A stretch of 64,000 nt of DNA from contig OZ017796.1 of NCBI GenBank assembly GCA_963969395.1, forward strand, positions 16,990,501 to 17,054,500, given 5' to 3'. The stretch is from Pseudoscleropodium purum (Eukaryota > Streptophyta > Bryopsida > Hypnales > Brachytheciaceae). How positions within the stretch are numbered: the first letter of the stretch is position 1; each line of letters opens with the position of its first letter. Made by a program: the position numbers and the translations under genes. Below the pieces are notes generated by a model. That model searched no databases. It was not told where the DNA came from and worked only from the letters and a program-made list of their open reading frames with translations. This document shows, in pieces, positions 49,601 through 62,800 of the stretch.

Positions 49601-52600
49601 GGGAGGCGTTCACAAGAAAAATGAAGTCAATGATACTATCGTGAGATACCAAAATCATAGCTGCGACTTCATCATCAAGAAAGTCATTTAACAAACCTTG
49701 GATCAACTGATTCCCTCTCGTACATTTCCAAAATAAGCTGCAATTCTTGATCACTTTGTCGCAAGTTTTCCAACTGCACAAACATGAAAAAGTCAGTGAC
49801 ACTTGTGCGAAAAGGAGAGTGGCATTGCTTTCGGAGTTCCAAATCAGAAGAAGTGTCAATGCAGTTGCAGAGACGAACTGTGCAAAATTAAGGAGGGCCA
49901 ATGCATATCAAACTAAAGATAAGAAACACAGAAACTAAAGATCAGTAATCGAGGATATAAATTAAAGTTAAGAGACACACAAGTAATACAATGTCAGATA
50001 CTCAACCCCGTACCTCGGATTTCAAGGATGTGAGCTCAGCAACTTGGGCAACATATTGATCTGAAAGATGTTTGCATTCCAATGTCTGTAAAACAAAAGT
50101 AAAAAAATTAGGATCAACCACAAAGAGGAGATAGTGAGCAGGGGTCAGGCGACTTACGAGACAGTCTGTCAAGAAGACAAAAACGAAGTCTCCTGAAATG
50201 TTGTGCACTGATAACAGAGGGAGCAAACAGTCTAGTATTCTCCTTTTCTCTGAACAATGCATAATGTCAAGTCTGAATGTAAAATCCATGTAACATGCAA
50301 TCATACCTTTCTTTCAAGGATTTCAGCCAGAGTGTGGATCTCTGCGCTAAGTGACTGCACTTCAAGAGCTGCTTCCTTAAACTTGTTCAACTGTGTTTGC
50401 ATCATGCCCATCTCCTTGTGAAGTGTGGTGATCATCACTTGCAATTCAGGTACTGAATCCCTCCTTTCTACAAATGGTTTAAAACAGAGATTTATACACG
50501 GTTAACTGTACAGCATTCAAAACTTCAGCAAATCTAAGCTCACCTATCAACACTAGTGGTCATATTGGATGCCTGAGATGTAGAGCACTATTCTTCTTAT
50601 CCAAGGAATATAAATTCCAATGTCCTACCTGAAGATTGAGTGGCATCCTCGAGTCTGAGTTGCAACGCATCCCGATCTGTCATGCACTCTTGCAGTTTGC
50701 TTTCTAGTTCTGCAGCTCTCGCATCTGCAATAGCACTAGCCCTGCGGGCTGCCTCACCAGCCTCTGCCTTCAATAGAACCTCTTTCTCTCGCCGAGACAT
50801 TGCATCACGTTCACTCTGCAATAATTCCATCAAACATTAGGGCTCCTAATTATATGAAAGAGCTAACTTGATCATTAAAAATACTTTGAAAATGTTGAAT
50901 GGAAGCTAATGCGACGTCATAATAGACGACTCACGTCAAGAACATACCTGAAGCTTGTCCACCAGACCTCGATACCGTTCAATCTCGCTCTTTAAGAATT
51001 GAGCTTGGTCGTTGAGTACTACATAAGGACGAGATGACAAGATCCTGTGTTCATCGAGTAGGGCATCCTGTCGTGACCATGTCCAAGCATGCTGAAGGGA
51101 TTAATCGCCTCAAATGATTGAATAGGAATACAGAAAGGTATTAAATTATCAAGTCCCAGGGCAAAGTACAGATGTGCTAACTATATGACCTCTACTTAAA
51201 CCTGCTGTTGGACACCATGCCTATGTGTAATATGTGAATAACAGATGGAAGTGCACAATAAAAATCGTATCTAACCTGCATCTGCTGCAGTCGTTGGGAG
51301 AGGTTCAACTGTGTCTGAAGTGCTTCTTGCAGCTCATTCAGCCTTCTCGACGCCAAAGTCTGAAGAAAAAAAAGGTATATTCCCAAACACTTCATTAAAG
51401 ACCTGAACTTAATAGTCTACGCCTCACAAGAGGTAAATAAATAGCAGTTTTTACAATGACTTGAGCTTGATTTCAACAGGTAACTACAGAGGACTTAGAG
51501 ACCAAAAACGTAAAGACAAGTGAAGGTACATACTAAACATAGAACTAACTACAATAAGGTACTCCCAAGACCTGTCACACAACCATGAGAGGCTGCCAAA
51601 ATAATATATAGTACTTCATAAAAACTTCTATGAGATCGGATTTTACAAATGAAATGCAAATGGAAATAAGACCAGAAAGTACAAGCATAAGCTGCACCTT
51701 TGTTTCTTCTAATGCAGCTGCCAATTCACGAGCTTCTCTTGAAGCCGTGTCGGTGCCCGAGATTCGATCTCCACCTTCAATCTTATTAATACCAAGCTGA
51801 GCCGCACCTCCTCCAGGTGGTGCAATAGCTCCAGTTTCCTTTTGACTGCGCAGTGTTGCTAGCTTCCGTCTACACATTTCCAGTTCACTAGCTGTCTCCT
51901 CTAGCTCACCTGGAAAGATATTCATGTAAGATACACATTGAAATTAACAAATCGAAGACAAGTCTACTAGAATCATGACAGTGAGGTATAATACAAGAGA
52001 CACCAACCCCTTAAAATTCTCCTCCCTAATAGGAAATACTATGCAATATACATCATAATGAACTGATCGTAATAAATCTTAAATGAAGAAAAGCAGTTTC
52101 GAAATTGTGAAGATTCCCAAGATGGAAACATTCTCGTAGAAAATACAGCCTACACAAATTTTCTTACTTCCACGTGATGATAGGCAAGCCAGATTCAATA
52201 GACAACTAATTTGCATTCCTACATCTATCAACTGCCGAAGCGTTTATATACCAGCAAGTCGATTGATCTCAGATTGATCCTTGACTTGAAGATCCCGAGC
52301 AGTGCCGATTTCAGCGGACATTTCTTTGTGTTTCGAATGCAATGCATCCATTACACACCTTAACTTCGTTATTTCTGTACGTGAGTCCACCATCATTTTC
52401 TCCAGAACTCGTCCGGCTTCTGTAGCATATTCCAAACATGGTATCAACCTCGTAATGTCAAAAATATATGTTTCGTCTTTCATAATTGTGGTGCGTACTC
52501 AACTTCTTGTTAAGTGATTTGTGAATAGTATCTAGCTAGGTACAATTTACATCAATAATATTTAATGCAAATGCAGTTACAGCTTCAAACAGTAATCTCT

Positions 52601-54805
52601 GTAACAATTTGATAAGCTCAGTATCTGTGCCACAGAAAAACAATATCCTATGTAGAGTACATACAGGAACTGTACGTACTATGTAAGATTTTAAAAAGAG
52701 GCATGGATGCCGTCTCCAAATCCAAACATAAACTCACCGTGTGGACTCACAACATTTCGTAAGGAAGCTGCAATCTCGTCATTTTTGGCTCGTTGAACGT
52801 CAATGGCTTGCAGCAGACACTTCATTGTTTTCATAGTCAAAGCCTTTCTAGAAGCTAGACGAGCCTCCTCTGCTGACCCATTACTAATTTCTTCACTGTT
52901 GCTACTCTCAGTAGCCCCCTTCTCCAAGAGCCTCTGCAGAAATGTCTCTTCGGGAGGAACAGCAGCACCAGTTCTCTCTGTAGGTAAAACAGACACGAGA
53001 AAGAAGACATCCTACGCTTTAGAACGGCTTGGATTGGACATGTGCTATTAAACAGACATTATTAAACCGGTGATATTAATCTGCAGTCAGAAAAAGGCAG
53101 ACGAAGCGATATGATAAAGAACAAATAGTAGCAAAGATAGGGCATTCAAGATTGACTCAAACTGATAAATCTTCCGAACAGGACTGTCACTAGGGGCAAG
53201 CTTACACCTAGCCAATAGTTTGAGAGGAGCATCACAATAAACGCAATTTCTGAACTGGACTGTCATTAGGGGCAAAATGCTCCATGCATCTCCTCAGTAA
53301 TAATTCTCAAATGAGCTGGTAAAATGCGTATTACCCTTAACAGGAGGCAAGGGCTCCAGCACTCGTAGACCATTTATGGGGGCATTTGCGCGCACCGCAA
53401 GCAACTCTAAGTCTTCCTCAAGCTGTACGCCACCGGCAGAAACTCAGTACAAATCTAACTTTCAAAATAAAAATTCAAAACTACAAAATAACCTCTATTT
53501 GACAGTGAATACTGGTAATTACTGAAAGTTCCAATGCACGTTGAATACGACGAAACGTCCTGTCACAATTTCATCGCTCTGAACTTATCTGACATCCTAA
53601 ATACAATATGACCTGTGTAGGTATTCTGGTAAAAAGGACATCCGAGTACTGACGGTGACGAGACAGAGGTGAAGCACTAACCGCAGTCCATGCACGATTG
53701 ACTGTGATGAGAGTCTCATCATAAGAGGTCTGCTTGATTTTGAATTGACCGCACCTACTCTTAAAAGCGCTGATCTCTGAACGCTGATGATCCAGCTGCT
53801 GGACTAACTGCTGATTTTGATATTGCAGCATCGCTGGATCCACCTGCAAGAATCCTCTCCTTGTAAGTGACCTTTTTCAAGATACAGTGAGCTAACCCTA
53901 ATAGAAAAAAAAAAGGAAACAAATAAGTCAACATCACTCATATATTTCAGAGGGATCGAACTTCAGCATTCTTTAAAAAAATGAGGGAAAAATGAATCAG
54001 GCGTGGATTAACTGAACCAGGCTTAATATAATAGGGGAAAATGCAGTAATATGGTAAAGTATCAAGTGAGTGTACACAAACCGGTGCTCTGAGTAAACGC
54101 AATTATCTACAATCACCTCCCCACCTGAACTCGGTGAGAACTTTAAATACACACTAATAATTCTTGAACTCAATGAACCATATTACTCCACCTCGGACGT
54201 AACGAATTGCCTGATAAAATATTGAAAGTGCGTTGCAAGACGATGATCATAAGAAGATGAATCATAATTGCAACAACATCTGAATTTCTACTACATCGTA
54301 TTGCACGGAAATCGCAACAAAATCTAAGAATTCACACTTACTCACCGACAAAAATTCAGGACGAGGTTGCTGTCAAAGTCGGTCAAAGTGCACGTTCCCA
54401 GTTCCGAGACTCGGGTCTAACCTTTGGATTCAAACTTACTTCTAGAACAACGTAATAAAGAGAAATTCGTCCATCACGACGGTACCGACACGACGAGCAA
54501 TCCTTATTACAATCCCTACTGCGTAAATTTGCCAGGACTTGTTCTCATGCCCGACTACTTGCAAACTAAAAGTGCCTCAAATTTGCCATAGGAATTCTAA
54601 CTCATGCAGAATTTGCCAACGTTAAACAATGAATGCTGCCACGACTTTTAAAGAAATCAAAAACCACGTCAACGAAACCAAAGAATCAGGATACCTTCTT
54701 TTCGTCCGAGGCGGATGTAATAGCCGGCTTTTTGAGAGGGGGGGAGGCCGGGTGATGGTGATTGAGGTGGCGCCGCTTGCGCTCGGGTTCCTCTGTACTT
54801 CCCAT
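46670..54805 (-). CDS. HUB: Histone H2B mono-ubiquitination E3 ligase (BRE1/HUB), 19 exons
   Basis: Orthologue of Arabidopsis HUB1/HUB2 and yeast BRE1, nuclear RING E3 ligases that put one ubiquitin on histone H2B during transcription. Exons (5' to 3'): 54805-54695, 53843-53682, 53422-53335, 52977-52738, 52419-52252, 51909-51698, 51359-51276, 51067-50948, 50815-50629, 50467-50307, 50085-50014, 49773-49697, 49514-49320, 48879-48807, 48668-48582, 48265-48128, 47697-47495, 47086-46921, 46801-46670. Every junction keeps frame; the sum is 2676 bases, 891 residues, against roughly 880-900 in plants. The start MGSTEEPERKRRH matches the family's first residues; an in-frame upstream ATG at 54931 would add 42 residues. 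The middle is long coiled coil. LENLRQSDQELQLILEMYER is a plant HUB hallmark. The RING is C839, C842, C854, H856, C859, C862, C874, C877; the protein ends NVYI. Confidence 0.97.
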
Positions 54806-55370
54806 GCTGTCCGGGCCAAGGCCTTGGGGCACATTATCAGACGCTATCTTTTTCAGATGCACCTTCACAGCCTGTGCCACCTCCAGCTCGACTGGCTGGA
54901 CAAAAAAACAACTCCGTCCACCGCCAAACACTGTCCTGTAGGAGGATTTTCACCAATCTCACACAAAACCTTCCCGACTGAAACACGCGCTCACAGGCAC
55001 GATTTATGTTCTCGTTTCACCAAACCTTACATGACAGAATATTATTCCTTATGATGAATCGGTCCCTCCGTTATAATCTCGCAACTCCCACGCAGGTCCA
55101 AACCCTAACCTCCTAAACCGGAGAGGAGCTCCAAACCCTAGCCTCTGTCCAAACAAAAACCGCAAGTTCTGGAAATCCACGAAACTGAAACGCTCCTCCT
55201 GCCTGCTTGTCCGAATCGTTCGCTCGCTCGCTCGCAGCAGGCCGACGCCCTGCTCGCCCAAGACTCGCGTGAAGAACAAGCGCAAGACAGCAGCGGCGGC
55301 ACGACGGAGAAGGAGCGAAGGAAACGAGGACGCAACGGATATGGCGCCTCCTAACTCTGAAAAACAAAAA
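54806..55370 (-). promoter_or_regulatory. Putative promoter and 5' leader of HUB
   Basis: High G+C, with a GCTCGCTCGCTCGC run at about 55220-55234 and numerous CG dinucleotides, fading to AT-rich DNA by 55500. Several short frames overlap here on both strands without recognisable domains, as expected of a CG-rich leader. No TATA box was assigned. Confidence 0.45.
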
Positions 55371-57116
55371 ATTTTAACAAATGAGAGGCGCTTCTCTCAC
55401 TTGCACACAGCATCGAGGGAGGCGTGTAAAGGCTCGCCGTTACTTGAGCATCTCCACCAGCCCCGGCAAAACTTCGCCACGTCAAATAGGCGGGTCTCAT
55501 TTGTAGAGGGTGAATGAAGCAAAACTCACTATATTAGAGATATTCGATTAGTAAGTCCAAAAAGGAACATGAGAAGGTTAGAAATGGATGAAGATTTTTC
55601 AATTAAAAGTTTGAGAAGGATAATATGTAATTAAATTGAACTCAATTTTTTGTATTTTTGAAATATAGATCAATTTTTTTTCGTTGCTCTATAGGCTCTT
55701 GTTGTCTTTTATAGATACTTTTTTTCATTTTCAACAAAATAATGGTTGGACTTTATTCTAAGCTATAAACTAATAAATAGAATATCAAAATCCTCATGAA
55801 ACTTATTAATATGTAATAAATATCTAAAATAACTTTCAACTAGTTGCAAGTCTTTACTTGTGCCCACCAAAAGGAATGTCCATCAAGTGTAGTTTTGTAA
55901 TGTATCATCGCCACCATTAGAGTAATCCATACTCACTTCCTTTGTTTTACAGTGTGTAATTTTTTTAATAGTCTATGCAAAATCTCTTGTGTTCTAACCT
56001 ATAGCAAATGCTTTTTGACTCACAATACTATATACCAACATTTCATTAGTTTATTACACAACAAAGTGAAATAGAAGAGAACTTTGAAAGGTTTTGAATC
56101 TTTTCTTATTCCCATATTTCTATAATGTTAAATTAACTAACATTTACAATATCATATATTAATATTTTATTGGTTATTAATAAGTAATTGAATATAAACA
56201 AAGGTGGGCACATAGAATCTATAATGACATTAACTGGAGTTTCTCTCTCTATATAAAGACACTCTGTATAAGAAGTGAAAATTTGAACAACATGCAAAAT
56301 TAGGTGGCAATTAGGAAGCACACAATTGCTCATTGAAATTGTCAATTGTACATTTTGTCAGCTTTAGATCATGCATGTTGAATGATTTGTAAGTGATTGA
56401 TCTACTACACCTAAAAGGATGATGAGTCAAAAGATGCATGTGTCATAACATCTTATTTTTTAGATTTTCACATGATTATTATTTTTTATTGAAAAATTGA
56501 AAATTCAAGTTGATAAGTTGACATACTTGATTAAATTCCTACTTGAAAATTGAAACCGCCCTCTAAAATCTACACAATTGGTTAGATTAATTTATAGAAC
56601 AAAATTAACTAATGCATACCTCTTACTTGATGCACATTCATATATACACAATACCTTATCACTATTATGTAGTGGTTTGGCTTAAGAAGAGACCATTTGG
56701 GCCCATGTCTTTTTTTTAAAGTTGTAACCAAGCCCGCATAAAGTAATGGAGTTGAAATTAAAAGTCAACCATTGATAGTGTAATCCAATTGAATTCACTA
56801 TTATGTAAACAAATTTAGTTTGTATGACACTTTTAAGACTACAAACAATAAATTAGGCATTATAGTGGAATGATGACAATTATAGTTGACATTCATTCTC
56901 TAGTTGAGTTTTCAAATTCAACCATGGCTTGTAGAAAACTCTCAATTGATTTGAACTAGGATTTAGAACTTAACCAAAATTAATTGTCTATATAGAGAGG
57001 GTCTGTATTGATATGTCAAATTTATAAGAGGAAAGAAAATATTTATGGGCTTGATATCTTCTTTATTGATTATAATGCTCTTTGCACACATTATTGTTGA
57101 GGAATCTCTAAAGGTA
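55371..57116. other. AT-rich intergenic DNA, no gene seen
   Basis: No coding or RNA feature recognised. Confidence 0.5.
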
Positions 57117-58048
57117 TTAACCCCTAAAGGTCAAAACTGCATTTTTTGGGCAACATAACAATTTTGGGCAACTCACTACAAATGGAGTTTTTAGTTTTTT
57201 TTGCTGAAATTTTCTCACAACATGTGTCCAAGGAGTAGCTTTAAGGCCCAATAATTTTCATAACTTTTGACTACATGATCAAAAAGTTATTGCATGATAT
57301 GTAATTTTCAATGCTCAGTGGGTAGTCCAAAAATTTCTTAAAATTTTTTTTTTCCAAAAATAAAAATTTGAAATTGATTTTCTAGATTTATATGTATGTG
57401 GAAAGCTTTAAATCATTCCATTTTGATTTACAAGATGAAAGTTATGAGGTGCTCTAGTTTGTGGACAATCATGGATTCCCTACTCAAAAACAAACTTTGG
57501 AGTCCTTTATTTAACTCAATTTTTAATATTTATTGAAAAAAATAAAAATATATGATGTAGATTTTTTATTACTACATTAGCACTATTAGGATTGGAATTT
57601 TTCAATCCCATAATTAAATTCTTCACAATTTAGTGTTTTGAATCACTTTGTACTTCTTTCTATTTACTATTTTTTTGTATATGTCGTGCAATTCCAAATG
57701 ATCTAAAAATTATCAAGCATTTATCCAACTTGATTTGAAGAATGAATTCAAAAAGTAACCATCATTTTGGACATTTTTTCATACAAATGTGACCTTGTGA
57801 AGTGTAGCTGCCTATATTTTCACAGGGTCAAAAAAATGTTTTTTGTCACTTCAAATGTTAATATCTTGCAATCTATATAGTGGAAAATTCTGAAATTTTT
57901 TCCACATCTTTTCAAACTAGTTTACTACAAGATCCTATGGTTACATGTGTCCAAAAATGTTTTTCATCAAAAATTTGATGCTTGTATCAAAAATGGCAGT
58001 TTGGGAACATTTTTGGTGAAAACATAGTCTCTGACCTTTAGTGGTTAA
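57117..58048 (-). mobile_element. TTAA element family A, copy 7 (932 bp)
   Basis: Reverse orientation. Begins TTAACCCCTAAAGGTCAAAA and ends CTGACCTTTAGTGGTTAA, with a terminal inverted repeat of TTAACC-CTAAAGGTCA. The interior complements 11031-11954 throughout, for example TTTTTTCATACAAATGTGAC near 57775. It is one of the best-preserved copies. Confidence 0.85.
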
Positions 58049-58654
58049 ACATGTTCTCCTTGCCTCAATGGTTGTGGATATCTCAACTACCATTGCAAAC
58101 AAAACAAAAGGAAGAAAAGGAAAGGAAAAATAATATTAAGAAAAGTTGCTAATATTTTTCAAGCTTCTATTCTTTATGTGCAAAAATAAAGTAGATTATC
58201 TTCAAGTCCTTTAAAGACCATGGATTCATAGTTTTGAAATGACTACTTTGATTGACCATATGGTAGAAAATATAATTTATACTTGGATATATTTCTCTCA
58301 TCACATTTAGTGAAGAACATTACATGTGTTGGTTAATATAAATAATTTTCAAAACAAATATAAATTCTTGTGTGAACCCTTTAAAACTACTTAAAAAAAC
58401 ATAAGGTCGAACATTAAAGGTTATCTCACCAAAACATTCACCCAAGGCACTTTCTTCATCATTCAAAACATACATGTTGGAGGGCCTAGGAAATAAATAC
58501 TAATGGCTAAGGTGGCTTAGACAATCTTAGACATTCCTTGTATTGACATGTTAACAATATCAACAAATCTCTCTTTCATACAAACATTGCAACTTCATAT
58601 CTTCATGGCATTGTAGACACCAAAAGTAAAATGTAACTTGCAAGATGTACAATG
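58049..58654. other. Intergenic DNA, no gene seen
   Basis: AT-rich; nothing recognised. Confidence 0.5.
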
Positions 58655-58918
58655 TAAGGTAGGCACCCCCAAATGCACACTAACTCAAAACCACTATCAT
58701 CACTCTAGGTATATCTCCAAAATCAATATGTACCTATGTGAAAAAAACGATTTTAGAACCTCTACCAAAAAAATTTCATGCTTCATAAGTTTTGCATAGG
58801 GCATCCAAATGTTGCTTACTCTGATGCGTTGGAACCTCCTTCGACAACTGCAAAATAGGAAATTTGACCAATCTCATAGTAGAAACAAAAGGTGGCGGTT
58901 GGGGGGGTACCCACCTTA
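58655..58918. mobile_element. TA-flanked MITE family C, best copy (264 bp)
   Basis: Left terminus TAAGGTAGGCACCCCCAAAT and right terminus GGGGGGGTACCCACCTTA are inverted repeats, read as TA plus AGGTRGGYACCC at both ends. The interior words CTCCAAAATCAATATGTACC, TTTTAGAACCTCTACCAAAA and GTTGGAACCTCC recur at 25216-25494 and 20800-21073. Confidence 0.7.
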
Positions 58919-59826
58919 TATCAAAGCTTTCCACCACGCTGTGTTCAGCTACTTAATCTGCAATATGTTCTTGAAATCTCTTGGATTATATTTCTATTAG
59001 GGTCACTTCCTACTCAATGAAGAGTGACACACACATTTCCTTCACTTAGCACAAATTCATCAATAGTTATTATAGTCGCCTGAAGTAATCTAAGGTTGCT
59101 CCATTATGGCAACCGTTTCACGTAAAGCGTAATAAAGGTGTCTGTCGAAAAGTTCATCTATTTTTCAATCTGGGAACAAATGAAAATAAATTCATTGCAG
59201 AGGGTCACACTGCTTCCCCTACAGCGAGTGCAATTGCTGCCACTTCGGGGAAGAGCAAACGTTACTTGTTAGCATGTCAGTTGAGTATCAAAATTGGAAA
59301 GAAGGATGGCCTCGGTCCAGCAGAGTAGAACCAAGTAACCTCCATCTCTTTTCTAGACCACGTCGTACCATCAGAACCCCAAATCCTATCAAAGTCTTGA
59401 GATACCCCGCAGCCGAAACGGGGCCCTCCTCAATTCTACGTGGGCCAGGCAAGCCTTCGCATGGTGAACAGCACTTCCCTGCTATTCCTCCAAACGGGAC
59501 AGGATCTAATCAGTTTTAGACATTAAGTGGTCTCCAAAGCAAACCAAGAAAGCGAATGTTATTTCAAGGGGTGTTGTGACTAAATTGGTCCTGCTCTATC
59601 AGGGAATACACTCGGCTGACTTCACTAAGGAAAGAATGTTAGAACGTGGATGTGGGTTCTCTCCAGCCTATAAGTTTAACATTACGTACCAGCAAGTTAG
59701 AACCCAGACCCAGCAACTAAAAGAGTCTGAACGACCAGAGTTCTGTTCTCCAGCAGCATATCGCCCATTTGATAGTCCTACTTCCTGCGTTTATATCTGG
59801 CATCCCACGGATTCCAACAGCTGTAT
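58919..59826. other. Region downstream of the helicase gene
   Basis: Mixed composition from about 59200, like transcribed sequence. Probably holds the 3' end and possibly a short terminal exon of the helicase. Plus-strand frames at 59274-59519 and 59576-60004 lack recognisable domains, and the second runs into the helicase exon on the other strand. Confidence 0.4.
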
Positions 59827-62800
59827 TCAGAAAATGTTGAACGAGACAAGCGGTTCATGCCTTACTACCAGTAAAGCGAGAGAAATTACATGCAAAAAGC
59901 AAAAGACTCGACCAAGAAGCACTGGAAAGTATGACACAGACCTTGATTTACTCTTGAAAGATCTTTTCGAAACTCCCGGTTTCCTTGTTGGCTTCTTCGG
60001 TTGAAATTCTTTTTTCTTCCGTTTGTCCTCACTAAAATCGCCTTCAAATAGTTCCTCGGCCTTAGCTTTCCGACTTTCAGTTTTCTGGTCACTTGTTTTC
60101 GATCCTTTGAGTTTCTTTTGGGGTCCAATCTTTCCAGCTTTCACTAACCGGTCAACTGATTTAGCAGCCTTCGCACGACGATAGGCAAGATCTACGACGG
60201 ATGTACTGCCAGCCTTTTTATCCTCCGATGGCTTCCCCTTTTTGCTTCTGTTTTTTCCCACCTGAAATTCAACAAGAAGTCAACGAAGGGTAGAATACGT
60301 ACAGCTTCATCTTCTAAGAAATGCTCAGTTAAAATCATAATAACAGCCTCAAGGGAACTAATTGCTTGACTACAGCAGAACATTAATGAGGTTGCCAAAA
60401 ATGGTAACCTCTTCATCAGCTTCAGAGTCTGGCCCTTCATCTACATCTTCTGCATCCTCTCGCTCGGCCTCTAATTTCCTTCGTTGGCGTCGGGTCATGT
60501 TTTTCTGATAAGGAAAAACAACGTGGATAGTGAGCATAAAAGTATACCTTGCTATTTGATTAACCCCTAAACGCCTCAATCCTTTTTCAATTTTTTGCAC
60601 ATTTTGGCTTATATCTTTTTACAGAAATGTCATTTACTGCACTTTCAAGAAATTTTTCATAAAAGAAGGTGTTCTCTTCAAGATTCAAGTATTAGATTGG
60701 ATGAATGAAAAGTTTGCTAGACAATACAACGCCTGGAAGCGCTCTTTTCATCGTCCAGAATATGGACGTCGGAGCGCTTCAGGGTTAAGTGTGAGCAATT
60801 GACTAGTAGATTCTGAACATCGGGCACAAATCCTGCAAGCTTGTCAATCCAAGCAGTCGAGCAATTTAGCAATATCGACAAGAACCGAACATGAAGGGGG
60901 CGAGCCCAATCCGAAAACTGAGTTTCCATTTCTGAAACTTGGTTGACTTCAAATTCATACCTCTCGCTCTCTTTTTCGCTTTTCTTTTCGTTTAACCTCA
61001 TCTGCTTCCTCTACAGACATTGCGGCAGGAATTGCTTCTCCCTTCCCATCTTTTCCCGCCTGCATGAGAAAAAGTGCGTTCACGTTAAGAGGTCAGGCCG
61101 ATGAATCAATCTAACTAATACCATCAAGGTTACAAACACCAACGTCCTACATCAAGCTCCGTCTCTATTCTCCATCAAAACATTACAATACCAATTGCAG
61201 ACGTAGAAGTTGTGTGGATCAGACAGTGAGGGATGTCACGATCTGTCAGACCCGAGCACTTGCGTGTCGATTATACACATCAAGTAAATTTCGAGTAGGA
61301 CAGGATTTCATATATGCATTGGCCCACACGAATAGTGCACGATCCTAAAGCGGCAGTAGAGAAACAAAAATTAAAATTTCATATCGTGTCCAAAATAATT
61401 AAGCCCTCCACATCTAATTATAAAATAAAACAAAGCATATCATACTTCATATCAAAGATTATCTTACCTTGGCAGTAGCCCTCTTTTCCTTGGTTGTTAA
61501 AAACCACTCCCGTTTTGGTCTTGAGTAAATCTCTTTCTCGTGCTCCATCATATTTTGTGCCTGACCATTTGTTGAAAAATCTTTTCTTAAGATCGCGACA
61601 AGAAAAACCCTAAACCAAGAAACAAAACCTTAAGGGTACAAAGATAACGAAGATATTTCAAAAATGAAGGTAAAAAGAAATACTAACCTTATTAACTTCC
61701 ATTTCTGCCTTCCTAAGAGCCTTCTCTTCCCTGAATCACAGGAGAACTATATGTAGGTGTTAAAGCGTCCCATAAAACCAAGAGAAGCTGAATAGCAATT
61801 TTGCCACTACAGTCTGGAAGAACTATGTACATATAAGGAAAAACACTAACCTAAATATTCCAGCCTGCAATATAAGAGGCGAAGGATATGCAATAATAAG
61901 CAAATACGTAGGCGGAAAGGGTCAGAACAAACTAAACAGTACACACAGGCACCGAGAGTGTCAAAACCCAAAAATAAATGAGAAAAAAAATCCACATGTA
62001 CCTTTCAGCCTGCATCACCTCCCTCACTCCATCTTCCATCTCCTCTATCAAAGATCTCCACTTGTAAATAGCAGGAGGAGCAACTTGACGATTTTTTAAC
62101 TGCGATCCCGCTTTTTTAGCCTGAGCAATTCGAACACGACAGTTAATCAACCTCGTTATAAATAAGACAACTGAAAGCAACAACAAATCAGAAACTGATT
62201 ACTTACAATCGCTTTTAGCAATGAACGCTCTCGCTCTGTAACGAATGTTACAGCACATCCTTTCCGCCCAGCTCTGGCAGTTCGACCAACTCTGTGCACG
62301 TATCTGGAAGTGACCAAAAGCAAACTTGGATTTCAGCAATACCAATAAACTGCTTTTAGTGAAATTTCAACTGTATGAATGCTGAAGACAATATTATTGA
62401 TGTTCGCCTAGTTTATATAACTTGTCAAAGCTGTACATAATCAGTTCTTACATTGTGATGTCCGCCGGACAATGAAAATTGATAACAGTCTCCACTCCAA
62501 CAATGTCAAGACCCTGAAAAAAATGATAAACAAATCAGGGACCAGGCAAACAGTAGAAAGGGTCGGAGTAGAGGGTATTTTTCCGTGGATCCTAAAACTA
62601 TCAAGTTTATAATAGGACAAAGACGGAACCCAAGCACGGGAGAAATTCCTTTCATCTGGGAGAATGGGTTGGATTGCTGCATGAAAATCTGTCCTAAACA
62701 ATCTATATTTGTCTGCTACACGTCAAAAACAAGGCTAATGCTGTAAAGGCCTTGAGAGTACCGAGACAATGCAGAGTACGAAATTGAGAACCGACTCTTG

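Noticed and set aside
54629..55054. 141-codon plus-strand frame over the first HUB exon
   Set aside because: It is the antisense shadow of HUB exon 1 and its leader; the HUB exon is fixed by family similarity and splice phase.
59274..59519. 81-codon plus-strand frame beyond the helicase
   Set aside because: No recognisable domain; it lies where the helicase 3' untranslated region is expected on the other strand.
11031..60788. CCCTAAA words as telomere-type repeats
   Set aside because: The plant telomere unit is CCCTAAA, but here it occurs singly and always next to TTAA at element ends, never in tandem.
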